From positions 1,426,001-1,490,000 of the forward strand of contig NZ_CP073751.1 in NCBI RefSeq assembly GCF_020025155.1: a stretch of 64,000 bases of DNA. The letters are read 5' to 3'. This DNA comes from Halopseudomonas nanhaiensis (lineage in GTDB: Bacteria > Pseudomonadota > Gammaproteobacteria > Pseudomonadales > Pseudomonadaceae). The notes beneath the pieces are model-generated. The model had not been told where the DNA came from. It searched no databases and saw only the letters and a list, made by a program, of their open reading frames with translations. Numbering within the stretch: position 1 is the stretch's first letter; every line of letters starts with the position of its first letter. Made by a program: the position numbers and the translations under genes. Positions 57,160-64,000 of the stretch are shown one piece after another.

Positions 57160-58062
57160 ATGAACAACAAGAACATGTCGAAGTCGTTTCTTTCCATGCT
57201 CGCAGCCGGAGCGCTGCTGTTCTCCGCTTCCGCCATGGCCGGCAACCCGACTATTCCACCCGAGGAACAAACCGATGAATTCCAGCGCGGGCCGGATCCA
57301 TCCGTAGCCATGCTGGAAGCCAGCAGCGGGCCGTACTCGGTGCGCACCGAACGTGTCTCTGGCCTGGTCAGTGGCTTCGGTGGCGGCACCATTCATTATC
57401 CCACGGGCACAACCGGAACCATGGCTGCGATCGTGGTCATCCCGGGATATGTCTCGGCCGAGTCGTCGATCGAATGGTGGGGCCCCAAGCTGGCTTCGCA
57501 TGGCTTCGTGGTCATGACGATCGACACCAACACTGGCTTCGATCAGCCGCCGAGCCGGGCTCGGCAGATCAACAATGCGCTGGATTATCTGATTGACGAG
57601 AACAACACCTCGCGCAGCCCGATCAACGGGATGATCGACGTAGATCGTCTCGGCGTGGTTGGCTGGTCGATGGGCGGCGGCGGGACACTGCGCGTGGCTG
57701 AGGAGGGGCGCATCAGCGCGGCCATTCCGCTGGCACCGTGGGATACCACCAACTTCCGGGATGTGCAGGCACCGACGTTGATCTTCGCCTGTGAATCGGA
57801 CATCGTCGCCCCGGTGCGCCAGCATGCTGATCCCTTCTACGATGAGCTGCCTGCCGGTCTGCCCAAAGCGTTTGCCGAGTTGAACAACGGCTCGCATTAC
57901 TGCGCCAATGGCGACAATTCGTACGATGATCAGCTCAGCCGCCTGGGTGTCTCCTGGATGAAGCTGCACCTGGACAAGGATCAGCGCTACGGCCAGTTCA
58001 TTTGCGGACCGAATCACGAGTCGGATTACCGCATTTCCGAATTCCGGAGCAACTGTCCGTAA
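57160..58062 (+). CDS. Polyester (PET) hydrolase, cutinase-like, paralogue 1
   Basis: A 300-residue secreted alpha/beta hydrolase with a signal peptide ([19 protein letters not shown], cleavage near residue 27). The nucleophile is Ser170 in [15 protein letters not shown], with Asp214 (FACESDIV) and His246 (NNGSHYCAN). Trp169 before the Ser is the PETase-type residue (His in type I cutinases). C211-C248 forms the extra active-site disulfide of type II PETases and C282-C299 the C-terminal one. It closely resembles PE-H of Halopseudomonas aestusnigri, a known PET hydrolase, so the likely substrates are polyesters. Tyr97 at the oxyanion-side position replaces the Phe of paralogue 2. Confidence 0.9.
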   Translation: MNNKNMSKSFLSMLAAGALLFSASAMAGNPTIPPEEQTDEFQRGPDPSVAMLEASSGPYSVRTERVSGLVSGFGGGTIHYPTGTTGTMAAIVVIPGYVSAESSIEWWGPKLASHGFVVMTIDTNTGFDQPPSRARQINNALDYLIDENNTSRSPINGMIDVDRLGVVGWSMGGGGTLRVAEEGRISAAIPLAPWDTTNFRDVQAPTLIFACESDIVAPVRQHADPFYDELPAGLPKAFAELNNGSHYCANGDNSYDDQLSRLGVSWMKLHLDKDQRYGQFICGPNHESDYRISEFRSNCP

Positions 58063-58075
58063 TAGCGGGGGTCGG

Positions 58076-58102
58076 GGCTCGTCCCGCATGGCGGGGTGAG
58101 CC
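58076..58102 (+). terminator. Hairpin after polyester hydrolase 1
   Basis: GGCTC-gt-CCCGC and GCGGG-gt-GAGCC pair around an ATG loop, 14 nt after the stop. There is no T-tract, so termination is uncertain. Confidence 0.45.
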
Positions 58103-58224
58103 TCCCGGTTGGTGGAAGGATTCTCGCCAGAAATCTAAATCAGGAAGATAGAAACAATCGATTTTTCCTATCGGCCGCTTCGCTTGATGATGGCCTCTCC
58201 CAACCTACACAGGAGAGTTCATCG

Positions 58225-58323
58225 ATGCAGCTCATCAAGCGTTTCCTTCAGCGCAGTCAGTCGGGGCAATCCGACAAGTACGCCGACGTCGTTCAACATC
58301 CAAACTTCTGGATGTATCAGTAG
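58225..58323 (+). CDS. Small ORF (32 residues) between the two hydrolases
   Basis: ATG 58225 is preceded by AGGAGAG at good spacing, and the frame ends with TAG at 58323, followed by a terminator-like hairpin. The peptide begins MQLIKRFLQRSQSGQSDKYA and ends VVQHPNFWMYQ: a basic amphipathic start and an aromatic tail. I do not recognise a family. It could be a real small protein or chance coding with a good ribosome site. It has no signal peptide and no cysteine. Confidence 0.45.
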   Translation: MQLIKRFLQRSQSGQSDKYADVVQHPNFWMYQ

Positions 58324-58334
58324 CACCACGGTAT

Positions 58335-58360
58335 GAGGCAACCACCTTCAGGGTTGCCTC
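58335..58360 (+). terminator. Hairpin after the small ORF
   Basis: Perfect 9-bp stem GAGGCAACC / GGTTGCCTC with an 8-nt loop, starting 11 nt after the small ORF. There is no T-tract. Confidence 0.65.
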
Positions 58361-58529
58361 GAACTTGAAACTGCTCAAGTGCCGAGGTAGAGCCTTTGTA
58401 TTCGTATCAAGCGACTTCATCTGGCACTTGTGAAGAGCTTAAGCTATCACCCAAACAGGTTATGATGGTCGGTATATTTGCTTGGGTTTTAACGTTGCAA
58501 GCGTCTGATTTCGAAGGGGTTGTCAGTTA
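58361..58529. other. AT-richer spacer ahead of hydrolase 2
   Basis: This stretch is noticeably richer in A and T than its surroundings. It holds one inverted repeat (CAAGTGCC at 58376-58383 and GGCACTTG at 58423-58430, 39 nt apart) but no gene I can support. The promoter and leader of the second hydrolase follow. Confidence 0.5.
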
Positions 58530-58587
58530 ACCCATACGGGTGAAATTGCATTTTTGGCGTTGACTGTAAAGTTTCTGAACATACACT
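58530..58587 (+). promoter_or_regulatory. Promoter and palindromic operator of polyester hydrolase 2
   Basis: ACCCATACGGGT at 58530-58541 (one base from the perfect palindrome of copy 1), an 18-bp gap, -35 TTGACT at 58560-58565, a 16-bp spacer, -10 TACACT at 58582-58587, and 85 nt from there to the ATG. Every spacing equals that of copy 1; the GTGAAATT after the palindrome and GGCG before the -35 are also shared. Confidence 0.72.
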
Positions 58588-58671
58588 TCGGTAGTCCGGT
58601 ATACGAATGCGTCTCGTCAAGTATCGGTCGGTGAAGTTTCAATAACAATAATGGAAACTCTCGGAGTCAGA

Positions 58672-59580
58672 ATGAACAATAAAACTTTCCACAAGTCGGC
58701 CCTGTCCCTGCTTGCCGCCAGTGCACTGCTGTTTTCCGCTTCAGCCATGTCCAGCAACCCCACGCCACCGCCGCCAACCGATCCGGGTGATGGCAGCTAC
58801 CAGCGTGGCCCGAATCCGACCGTGTCGTATCTCGAGGCCGAGCGTGGTCCGTACAGCGTTCGTACCGAGAACGTGTCGAGCTATGTGAGCGGGTTCGGCG
58901 GCGGTACCATTCACTATCCGACCGGTACTACCGGCACCATGGCGGCAATCGTTGTCATTCCCGGCTTCGTTTCCTCCGAGTCGTCGATCGAGTGGTGGGG
59001 CCCGAAGCTGGCCTCTCACGGTTTCGTGGTCATGACCATCGATACCAACTCCGGCTATGACCAGCCTGCCAGCCGCGCGCGCCAGATCAACGCGGCGCTC
59101 GACTACATGATCGACCGCAACAACACCTCGAGCAGTGCCATCAACGGCATGATCGATGTCAATCGTCTCGGCGTGGTCGGCTGGTCGATGGGCGGTGGCG
59201 GCACACTGCGCGTGGCTGAAGAGGGTCGTCTCAAGGCAGCGATTCCGCTCGCGCCCTGGGATACCACCAGCTTCCGCGACGTTCAGGCTCCGACGCTTAT
59301 CTTTGCCTGTGAGTCCGACACTGTCGCCCCGGTCAGCCAGCATGCGTCGCCGTTCTACAATCAGCTGCCGAGTGGCCTGCCCAAGGCCTTCTTCGAGCTG
59401 AACAACGGCAACCACTACTGCGCCAACGGTGGGAACTCCTACAATGCGACGTTGAGCCGTCTCGGTGTGTCCTGGATGAAGCGCCATCTGGACGAAGACA
59501 CCCGCTACCAGCAGTTCCTCTGCGGCCCGAACCACACCTCGGACTATCGAATCTCCGAGTACCGCGGCAACTGCCAGTAA
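58672..59580 (+). CDS. Polyester (PET) hydrolase, cutinase-like, paralogue 2
   Basis: ATG 58672, with GGAG at the same spacing as in paralogue 1, gives 302 residues; an upstream in-frame ATG at 58651 is less likely. Signal peptide [18 protein letters not shown], then a proline-rich linker ([10 protein letters not shown]). The triad is Ser172 ([15 protein letters not shown]), Asp216 (FACESDTV) and His248 (NNGNHYCAN). Trp171 and both disulfides (C213-C250, C284-C301) are retained. Phe99 replaces Tyr97 of paralogue 1, and the N-terminal linker and surface loops differ. A secreted polyester hydrolase is the expected activity. Confidence 0.9.
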   Translation: MNNKTFHKSALSLLAASALLFSASAMSSNPTPPPPTDPGDGSYQRGPNPTVSYLEAERGPYSVRTENVSSYVSGFGGGTIHYPTGTTGTMAAIVVIPGFVSSESSIEWWGPKLASHGFVVMTIDTNSGYDQPASRARQINAALDYMIDRNNTSSSAINGMIDVNRLGVVGWSMGGGGTLRVAEEGRLKAAIPLAPWDTTSFRDVQAPTLIFACESDTVAPVSQHASPFYNQLPSGLPKAFFELNNGNHYCANGGNSYNATLSRLGVSWMKRHLDEDTRYQQFLCGPNHTSDYRISEYRGNCQ

Positions 59581-59597
59581 TAGCAGTGTGTTAGAGA

Positions 59598-59627
59598 CCC
59601 CGGCCTCGTATGAGGCCGGGGTTTTTT
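59598..59627 (+). terminator. Intrinsic terminator of polyester hydrolase 2
   Basis: Perfect 10-bp stem CCCCGGCCTC / GAGGCCGGGG with a GTAT loop, followed by six Ts, 17 nt after the stop. Confidence 0.93.
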
Positions 59628-59709
59628 ATTGGGTCGGGGAAAGACCGTTTGCACGGTTGCCGGATGGTGTTTTTACAGAAAGGAGGTGAAGCAGTGCCAT
59701 CTGACGTCT

Positions 59710-60342
59710 TCAGCAACGCGGGGCGATGGCAGCTTTGCATATGCGTTCCATCTCGTTCGCCCAGAGGCGTGTTGCCTGCGTGTCCAGTTGCAGCAGCAGG
59801 GCATAGCGCCGGCCGCCCCAGACGGCCAGATGCAATGCTTCTACCGTCTGCGGCGATACCGGGCCAGGCAGGTCAGTGCAGGCGGCGAACACCCGATGCC
59901 AGAGCGCCTTGAATTCTTCATGGGCACGCAGTTGGTGGCGATGCTCTGCCAGGCTGGGTTCAAGCTCCAGCAGCTTGGGGTGAAACCAGGGCATTCCGGT
60001 TCGTTCGACGCCGCATAGCAGCTGCAGCGTCGCGTGCAGGCGCTGCTCCCAGGTGAGCCCCGCCGGCTCGACCGCTGCTTCATCAACCCGCCGGATGGTC
60101 ATTTCGATGCAATGTCGGATGTAGCCCGAGTGCAGCGCCATCTTGCTGGGGAAATACTCATAGAGCGTGCCTACCGCAATGCCGCACTCGACGGCTATCG
60201 CACGGGTTGTGATGCGCTCCCAGCCGTCACGCTGCCAAATCCGAACAAAGGTGTCGAATATCGCCTGCACCGTGGCCTTGGCACGGGCCTGGGATGGCCG
60301 CTTGAGCGGCCTGAGCTTGGCTTCCGTGGGCGGCTTGCGCAT
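59710..60342 (-). CDS. TetR-family regulator
   Basis: I place the start at ATG 60342 (MRKPPTEAKLRPLKRPSQAR), giving 210 residues. The DNA-binding helix-turn-helix is ITTRAIAVECGIAVGTLYEY with FPSKMALHSGYI after it. The ligand-binding part is 140 residues and unrecognised. It is divergent from the DUF2855 gene with an 80-bp shared region, so it probably represses that gene. Confidence 0.88.
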   Translation of the reverse strand: MRKPPTEAKLRPLKRPSQARAKATVQAIFDTFVRIWQRDGWERITTRAIAVECGIAVGTLYEYFPSKMALHSGYIRHCIEMTIRRVDEAAVEPAGLTWEQRLHATLQLLCGVERTGMPWFHPKLLELEPSLAEHRHQLRAHEEFKALWHRVFAACTDLPGPVSPQTVEALHLAVWGGRRYALLLQLDTQATRLWANEMERICKAAIAPRC

Positions 60343-60422
60343 CTCAGCGATAACCGAACCCGGAAGCCCGGGCGATGCGATACAGTCGGTGCACACCTGG
60401 CCTCAGTGACGGAGAAGAACGA

Positions 60423-61529
60423 ATGACTACTGTAACGCAGCTGCAAACCGACAAGTCCGCCCTGCATCACACCCGCATCGTCAGCGCCGAATTGCCGGAG
60501 CTCAAGGCTGGCGAAGCACTGTTGAAGATAACCGATCTGGCTGTGACGACAAACAACATCACCTACGCGGCCTTCGGCGACACGCCGCATCTGCGCTACT
60601 GGAGCTTCTTTCCGACCCATGCAGAGGGCTGGGGCCACATGCCGGCATGGGGTTTTGCCGAAGTGGTCGAGTCCACGGTGAAAGGGGTCGAGAAGGGCGA
60701 GCGTTACTATGGCTACTGGCCCATCGCGACACATCTGATCATGCAGCCGGTGCGGGTCAGCGAGCGCGGTTTCTACGACGGCGCGCCGCATCGCCTGGAA
60801 CTGACTTCTGCGTACAACCAGTATCAGCGCACCACGACCGACGCTGCCTACCGGCCGGAGAACGAACCCTACCAGGCTCTGCTGCGTCCCTTGTTCATCA
60901 CCTCGTTCATGCTGGCGGACTTTCTCGAAGACAACGGCTTCTTCGGCGCCAAACAGATCATTTTCTCAAGCGCCTCCAGCAAGACCGCATACGGTACCGC
61001 GTTCTGCCTGGAAAACCGCGCTGACGTTCGTCTGCTGGGCTGGACGTCGGCAGGTAACCGCGCTTTCGTCGAGTCCCTTGGCTGCTACGCTCAGACCGTG
61101 ACCTACGACGAGCTGGAGTCCCTCGACCCGAACGTGCCCACGCTGTACGTGGACTTCGCCGGCAACAACGATCTGCGTGCCCGCGTGCACCATCATTTCG
61201 GTGAGCAGCTCGTGCATGACTGCTACGCCGGTTCGGCGCAATCGCAGGATCATCTGGACAAGGCCGACAAGAACCTTCCGGGCCCACAGCCGCAGCCGTA
61301 TTTCGCGCCGTATCAGATCAAGAAGCGCAACACCGACTGGGGCCCGGGTGAAGTGACCCGTCGCTTCAACGAGGCTCAGCTGGCCTTTATCGCGCGGGTG
61401 AGCGACTCTGCCAATCCCTGGATGAAGATTAATCAGCACGAGGGCTTCGAGGCGGCGCAGTCGCTGGTGGCCGACCTCTGCGAAGGGCGAGTCGATCCCC
61501 GTGACGGGCATATCGTCACGGTCAGGTAA
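60423..61529 (+). CDS. DUF2855 family protein
   Basis: ATG 60423 has GGAGAAGAACGA upstream. The 368-residue protein begins like an MDR-type dehydrogenase (VTTNNITYAAFGDTPHLRYW) and has a GFFGAKQIIFSSASSKTAYG segment, matching DUF2855, a family related to quinone reductase-like MDR proteins but without zinc ligands. Function is unknown. It is divergent from a TetR gene. Confidence 0.88.
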   Translation: MTTVTQLQTDKSALHHTRIVSAELPELKAGEALLKITDLAVTTNNITYAAFGDTPHLRYWSFFPTHAEGWGHMPAWGFAEVVESTVKGVEKGERYYGYWPIATHLIMQPVRVSERGFYDGAPHRLELTSAYNQYQRTTTDAAYRPENEPYQALLRPLFITSFMLADFLEDNGFFGAKQIIFSSASSKTAYGTAFCLENRADVRLLGWTSAGNRAFVESLGCYAQTVTYDELESLDPNVPTLYVDFAGNNDLRARVHHHFGEQLVHDCYAGSAQSQDHLDKADKNLPGPQPQPYFAPYQIKKRNTDWGPGEVTRRFNEAQLAFIARVSDSANPWMKINQHEGFEAAQSLVADLCEGRVDPRDGHIVTVR

Positions 61530-61724
61530 CGGCTGATCCTGCGCTGCGGGCGGCGCCCGCTGGCCGCTCGCAGCGCGCCGAGCGACGGTCCGATGAAGCA
61601 AACAGGGGCCCGAGCGTACAGATGGACCGCATGGTCGCGCATTCATGCGGTGCATCGACTTGTTCGAATGCGCTCTGGGTTATACCGTCTGGGCAAACGC
61701 GAATACGATCATCCGGAGCACAGC

Positions 61725-62846
61725 ATGTCCACTGCGTCCCCTTACATCCTCTACGGTGTGCCCCATTCCCTGTATACCGGCAAGGCGCGTTGCTATCTGC
61801 GTAATCAGGGTATCGAGTATGTCGAACGTCCCACCTCTCACCCTGATTTTGCCAGCCGGATCGTGCCGCTGATTGGCCGGGGCATCATTCCGGTGCTGGA
61901 GACGCCTGACGGCGAGGTCATTCAGGACACCATCGATATCATCGATCACTTCGAGCAGCGCGGAGTGCAATATCCGGCTTACCCGGAGGGACCTCTTCAG
62001 CGCGCCGTCGCCGTCATCATCGAGTATTACGGTGGCCAGGCGATGCTCAAGCAGTCGATGCATTATCGCTGGTCGTACCGTGAGCAGCAGGAAGCCTTCC
62101 TGCACCACGCATTTGCCAGCGGCTCGGGCGCGGATTTCGCCGACAAGGTGATGGGGCGAATGCAGTCGTACCTGCCCCGGCTGGGGGTCACCGAACAGAG
62201 CATTGCTCACATTGAACGTTCCTATGAAACCCTGCTCGATCTTCTGGAAGACCATTTCCAGCACTGGCCGTACCTGCTTGGCGGTCGGCCATGCATCGCG
62301 GACTACGGACTGATCGCCTCGATGTTCGCCCACCTCGGGCGCGACCCGGTACCGGCGCAGATCATGAAGACCCGGGCGCCACGAGTCTATCGGTGGGTGG
62401 AACGCATGACCGCCCCGGGGCTGGACGTGACCGAATACGCTGGTTGCGCGGCCGAGTTGGTCGCTGGTGACCGGATTCCTCCAAGCCTGGAGCCGGTGTT
62501 GCGACACATTGCGGCGGATATCTTTCCCGAACTGACTGACAAGCTGGTGTTCATTGATGCCTGGGTCGACCGCGTGCAGCCGGCTGACGGCGACCCGGTC
62601 ACTGACAAACCGCAGCAACGGCAGCTCGGCCTGGTGAAGACCCACTATCACGACGCACCGGTCGAAGTGGGGGTGGAGCCCTATCTGCTGTATGTGTTGC
62701 AGCGCGCGGTCGCGCCCGGCCTGGAGACAGGGCAGGTGCAACAGGTGGTGGCGAAGCTCGGGGACTATGGCCTTGGCAAGGCCGTGCCGCTTGGTGGCGA
62801 CTACCGCGTAGGACGACAGAACAATATCGAAGTCTGGCAGCGCTGA
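61725..62846 (+). CDS. Glutathione S-transferase family protein with C-terminal extension
   Basis: ATG 61725 follows CGGAGCACAGC, giving 373 residues, much longer than a standard GST (about 210). Residues 1-80 form a thioredoxin-like domain (YILYGVPHSLYTGKARCYLR; GIIPVLETPDGEVIQDTIDI) and residues about 90-230 a helical GST domain (WPYLLGGRPCIADYGLIASM). The extra 140 residues (LSPYLLYVLQRAV-like) resemble no domain I know. Conjugation of an unknown electrophile is possible. Confidence 0.82.
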   Translation: MSTASPYILYGVPHSLYTGKARCYLRNQGIEYVERPTSHPDFASRIVPLIGRGIIPVLETPDGEVIQDTIDIIDHFEQRGVQYPAYPEGPLQRAVAVIIEYYGGQAMLKQSMHYRWSYREQQEAFLHHAFASGSGADFADKVMGRMQSYLPRLGVTEQSIAHIERSYETLLDLLEDHFQHWPYLLGGRPCIADYGLIASMFAHLGRDPVPAQIMKTRAPRVYRWVERMTAPGLDVTEYAGCAAELVAGDRIPPSLEPVLRHIAADIFPELTDKLVFIDAWVDRVQPADGDPVTDKPQQRQLGLVKTHYHDAPVEVGVEPYLLYVLQRAVAPGLETGQVQQVVAKLGDYGLGKAVPLGGDYRVGRQNNIEVWQR

Positions 62847-63079
62847 TCGCCGCGTCCGGCCATGCGAACGACCGTTGTCGTAGCGCACCTTGGTCCGATT
62901 GACTCCAGGCTGGCGTCGTTGCGGCGAAGACGCCGCTCCCACCGATCCGGATTTCGAAGCCGTCCCGGGCGCGCGACTGCGCCTTCGACGGAAGCGTCCC
63001 AATAGCCTCCAATACGCTCGCAGTGGATCGCTGCTACCTTGTCTGGTTAACGCAACCGACTCAACAGGGGAGCCTTCCT

Positions 63080-63742
63080 ATGCAACAGGTAGTCATCACC
63101 GGCGCGAACCGCGGGATAGGTCTGGAACTGGCGCGGCTGTATGCCGGGCAGGGCAAGCGCGTGATCGGCGTCTGCCGCGAGTCTTCTGCCGCGCTCGATC
63201 AGATCGCGGCGCGTGTCATCAGCAGTGTCGACGTCACCCGCGATGAGGACGTGCGCAAGCTGGTCGAGGCGCTGGACGGTGAAAGCATTGATCTGCTGAT
63301 CAACAATGCCGGGCTTCTGCGGGACGAGCGTCTCGGCACTATCGATTTCGACTCGATTCGTCAGCAGATGGAGGTTAACGCCTACGCTCCGTTGCGCGTT
63401 ACAGAAGCATTGCTGCCGCTACTTGGGCAGGGCGCCAAGGTCGCTAACATCACCAGCCGCATGGGCTCGATGGCGGACAACGATTCTGGCGGACGCTATG
63501 GTTATCGTGCGTCGAAAGCTGCGCTCAACGCCTTTGGCAAGTCTCTCGCGATGGACCTGAAGGGGCGCGGCATTGCTGTTGCGTTGCTACACCCCGGCTA
63601 CGTACAGACCCGCATGACCGGCAATACCGGGCAGATGACGCCTGAGGAATCGGCAGCCGGCATTGCGGCACGGATCGATGCGTTGACGCTCGATAACACC
63701 GGCTCCTTCTGGCACAGCAATGGCGAGTTGCTGCCCTGGTAA
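63080..63742 (+). CDS. Short-chain dehydrogenase/reductase (C-factor-like)
   Basis: ATG 63080 follows GGGGAG, giving 220 residues. QQVVITGANRGIGLELARLY is the cofactor motif, INNAGLLRDE the conserved NNAG, and the catalytic Ser and Tyr-Lys are in ITSRMGSMAD and YGYRASKAALNAF. The short length and the C-terminal LHPGYVQTRMTG match the C-factor/sniffer-like SDR subgroup. Substrate unknown. Confidence 0.9.
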   Translation: MQQVVITGANRGIGLELARLYAGQGKRVIGVCRESSAALDQIAARVISSVDVTRDEDVRKLVEALDGESIDLLINNAGLLRDERLGTIDFDSIRQQMEVNAYAPLRVTEALLPLLGQGAKVANITSRMGSMADNDSGGRYGYRASKAALNAFGKSLAMDLKGRGIAVALLHPGYVQTRMTGNTGQMTPEESAAGIAARIDALTLDNTGSFWHSNGELLPW

Positions 63743-63815
63743 GCGCCCGCAGGCTCGGTGATTCGGCAGGTTTCGGTGTATCGTTGCCGCTCTTACCTTA
63801 CTTATCGGGCGCACC

Positions 63816-64000
63816 ATGCACCGCACTGTCATACAAGCCGATTACCATGACGAGGCGCACGCGCGTGCGATCGTCGAGCTGCTCGACCTTTACGCAATGG
63901 ATCCGATGGGCGGCAGCGAAGCGTTGCCCACTCTGGTCAAGGCCATGTTGGTAGAGCGCCTTGCCGCCTTGCCGCATGCCTTCAGTGTCCTCTGTTTCGT
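63816..64000 (+). CDS. GNAT-family N-acetyltransferase (3' end cut by window)
   Basis: ATG 63816 starts a frame that stays open to the window edge (61 codons plus two bases). The N-terminus MHRTVIQADYHDEAHARAIV followed by ELLDLYAMDPMGGSEALPTL is typical of a Pseudomonas GNAT family (LLDxYAxDPMGG). The acetyl-CoA site lies beyond the window. Confidence 0.75.
   Translation, partial: MHRTVIQADYHDEAHARAIVELLDLYAMDPMGGSEALPTLVKAMLVERLAALPHAFSVLCF

Noticed and set aside
58741-59535. A 264-codon minus-strand open frame opposite polyester hydrolase 2
   Set aside because: It is a shadow frame; a similar one lies opposite copy 1 (57157-58089) because the two genes are homologous.

Overview
The window is about 64 kb of GC-rich, densely packed gammaproteobacterial chromosome. 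The gene content points to the Pseudomonadaceae: a MucR-like MHYT-GGDEF-EAL protein, a ferritin resembling P. aeruginosa BfrA, an NADH:quinone reductase resembling PA1024, BetT, and an HBM-type chemoreceptor. Two secreted polyester hydrolases closely resemble PE-H of Halopseudomonas (Pseudomonas) aestusnigri, so the P. pertucinogena/Halopseudomonas lineage is the best guess. I see no tRNA, rRNA, CRISPR array, transposase or prophage.

Layout. 0-8.3 kb: DUF3010 end, a GMC dehydrogenase interrupted by one in-frame stop plus its Tat-exported partner, a zinc alcohol dehydrogenase with a decayed 6-phosphogluconate dehydrogenase remnant, a NylB-type serine hydrolase, a methyltransferase, ArsM and a DUF1206 membrane protein. 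8.5-16.7 kb: a CMD-family protein divergent from an HxlR regulator around two matching operators; a 1268-residue fusion of ferredoxin, ferredoxin-NADP reductase and molybdopterin oxidoreductase, divergent from an AraC regulator; a chemoreceptor. 16.9-30.6 kb: SDR, PmtA-like methyltransferase, DUF6064, aldo/keto reductase, MFS, RIO kinase, DUF4112, cold-shock protein, outer-membrane porin, BetT, Mn-catalase, DCC protein, nitroreductase, lipase-like hydrolase.

30.8-38.8 kb: an ECF42 sigma factor with its YCII/DGPF genes and a convergent DUF1428 gene. Both target units carry a TGTCGA-17 bp-CGACT promoter, so the sigma factor probably drives them all. Then two GNAT genes, a SigK/RskA-type sigma/anti-sigma pair ahead of a secreted DUF4394 protein, a DUF533 protein and a VOC protein. 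39-53.7 kb: ferritin, drug exporter, MucR-like protein, succinate-semialdehyde dehydrogenase, PAS-GGDEF-EAL protein, KatG, a DUF6152/DUF6644-like pair, a diguanylate cyclase broken by an in-frame TAG, and IlvD. 53.8-64 kb: MaoC-like protein, NADH:quinone reductase, epoxide hydrolase, the two polyester hydrolases, a TetR/DUF2855 pair, GST, SDR, and the start of a GNAT gene.

The most notable locus is 57.0-59.6 kb. Two paralogous PETase-like enzymes each sit behind the same promoter cassette: a 12-bp palindrome, 18 bp, a -35 box, a 16-bp spacer, a -10 box, then exactly the same distance to the ATG. A 32-codon ORF lies between them. This suggests tandem duplication of a regulated polyester-degradation gene with its control region.
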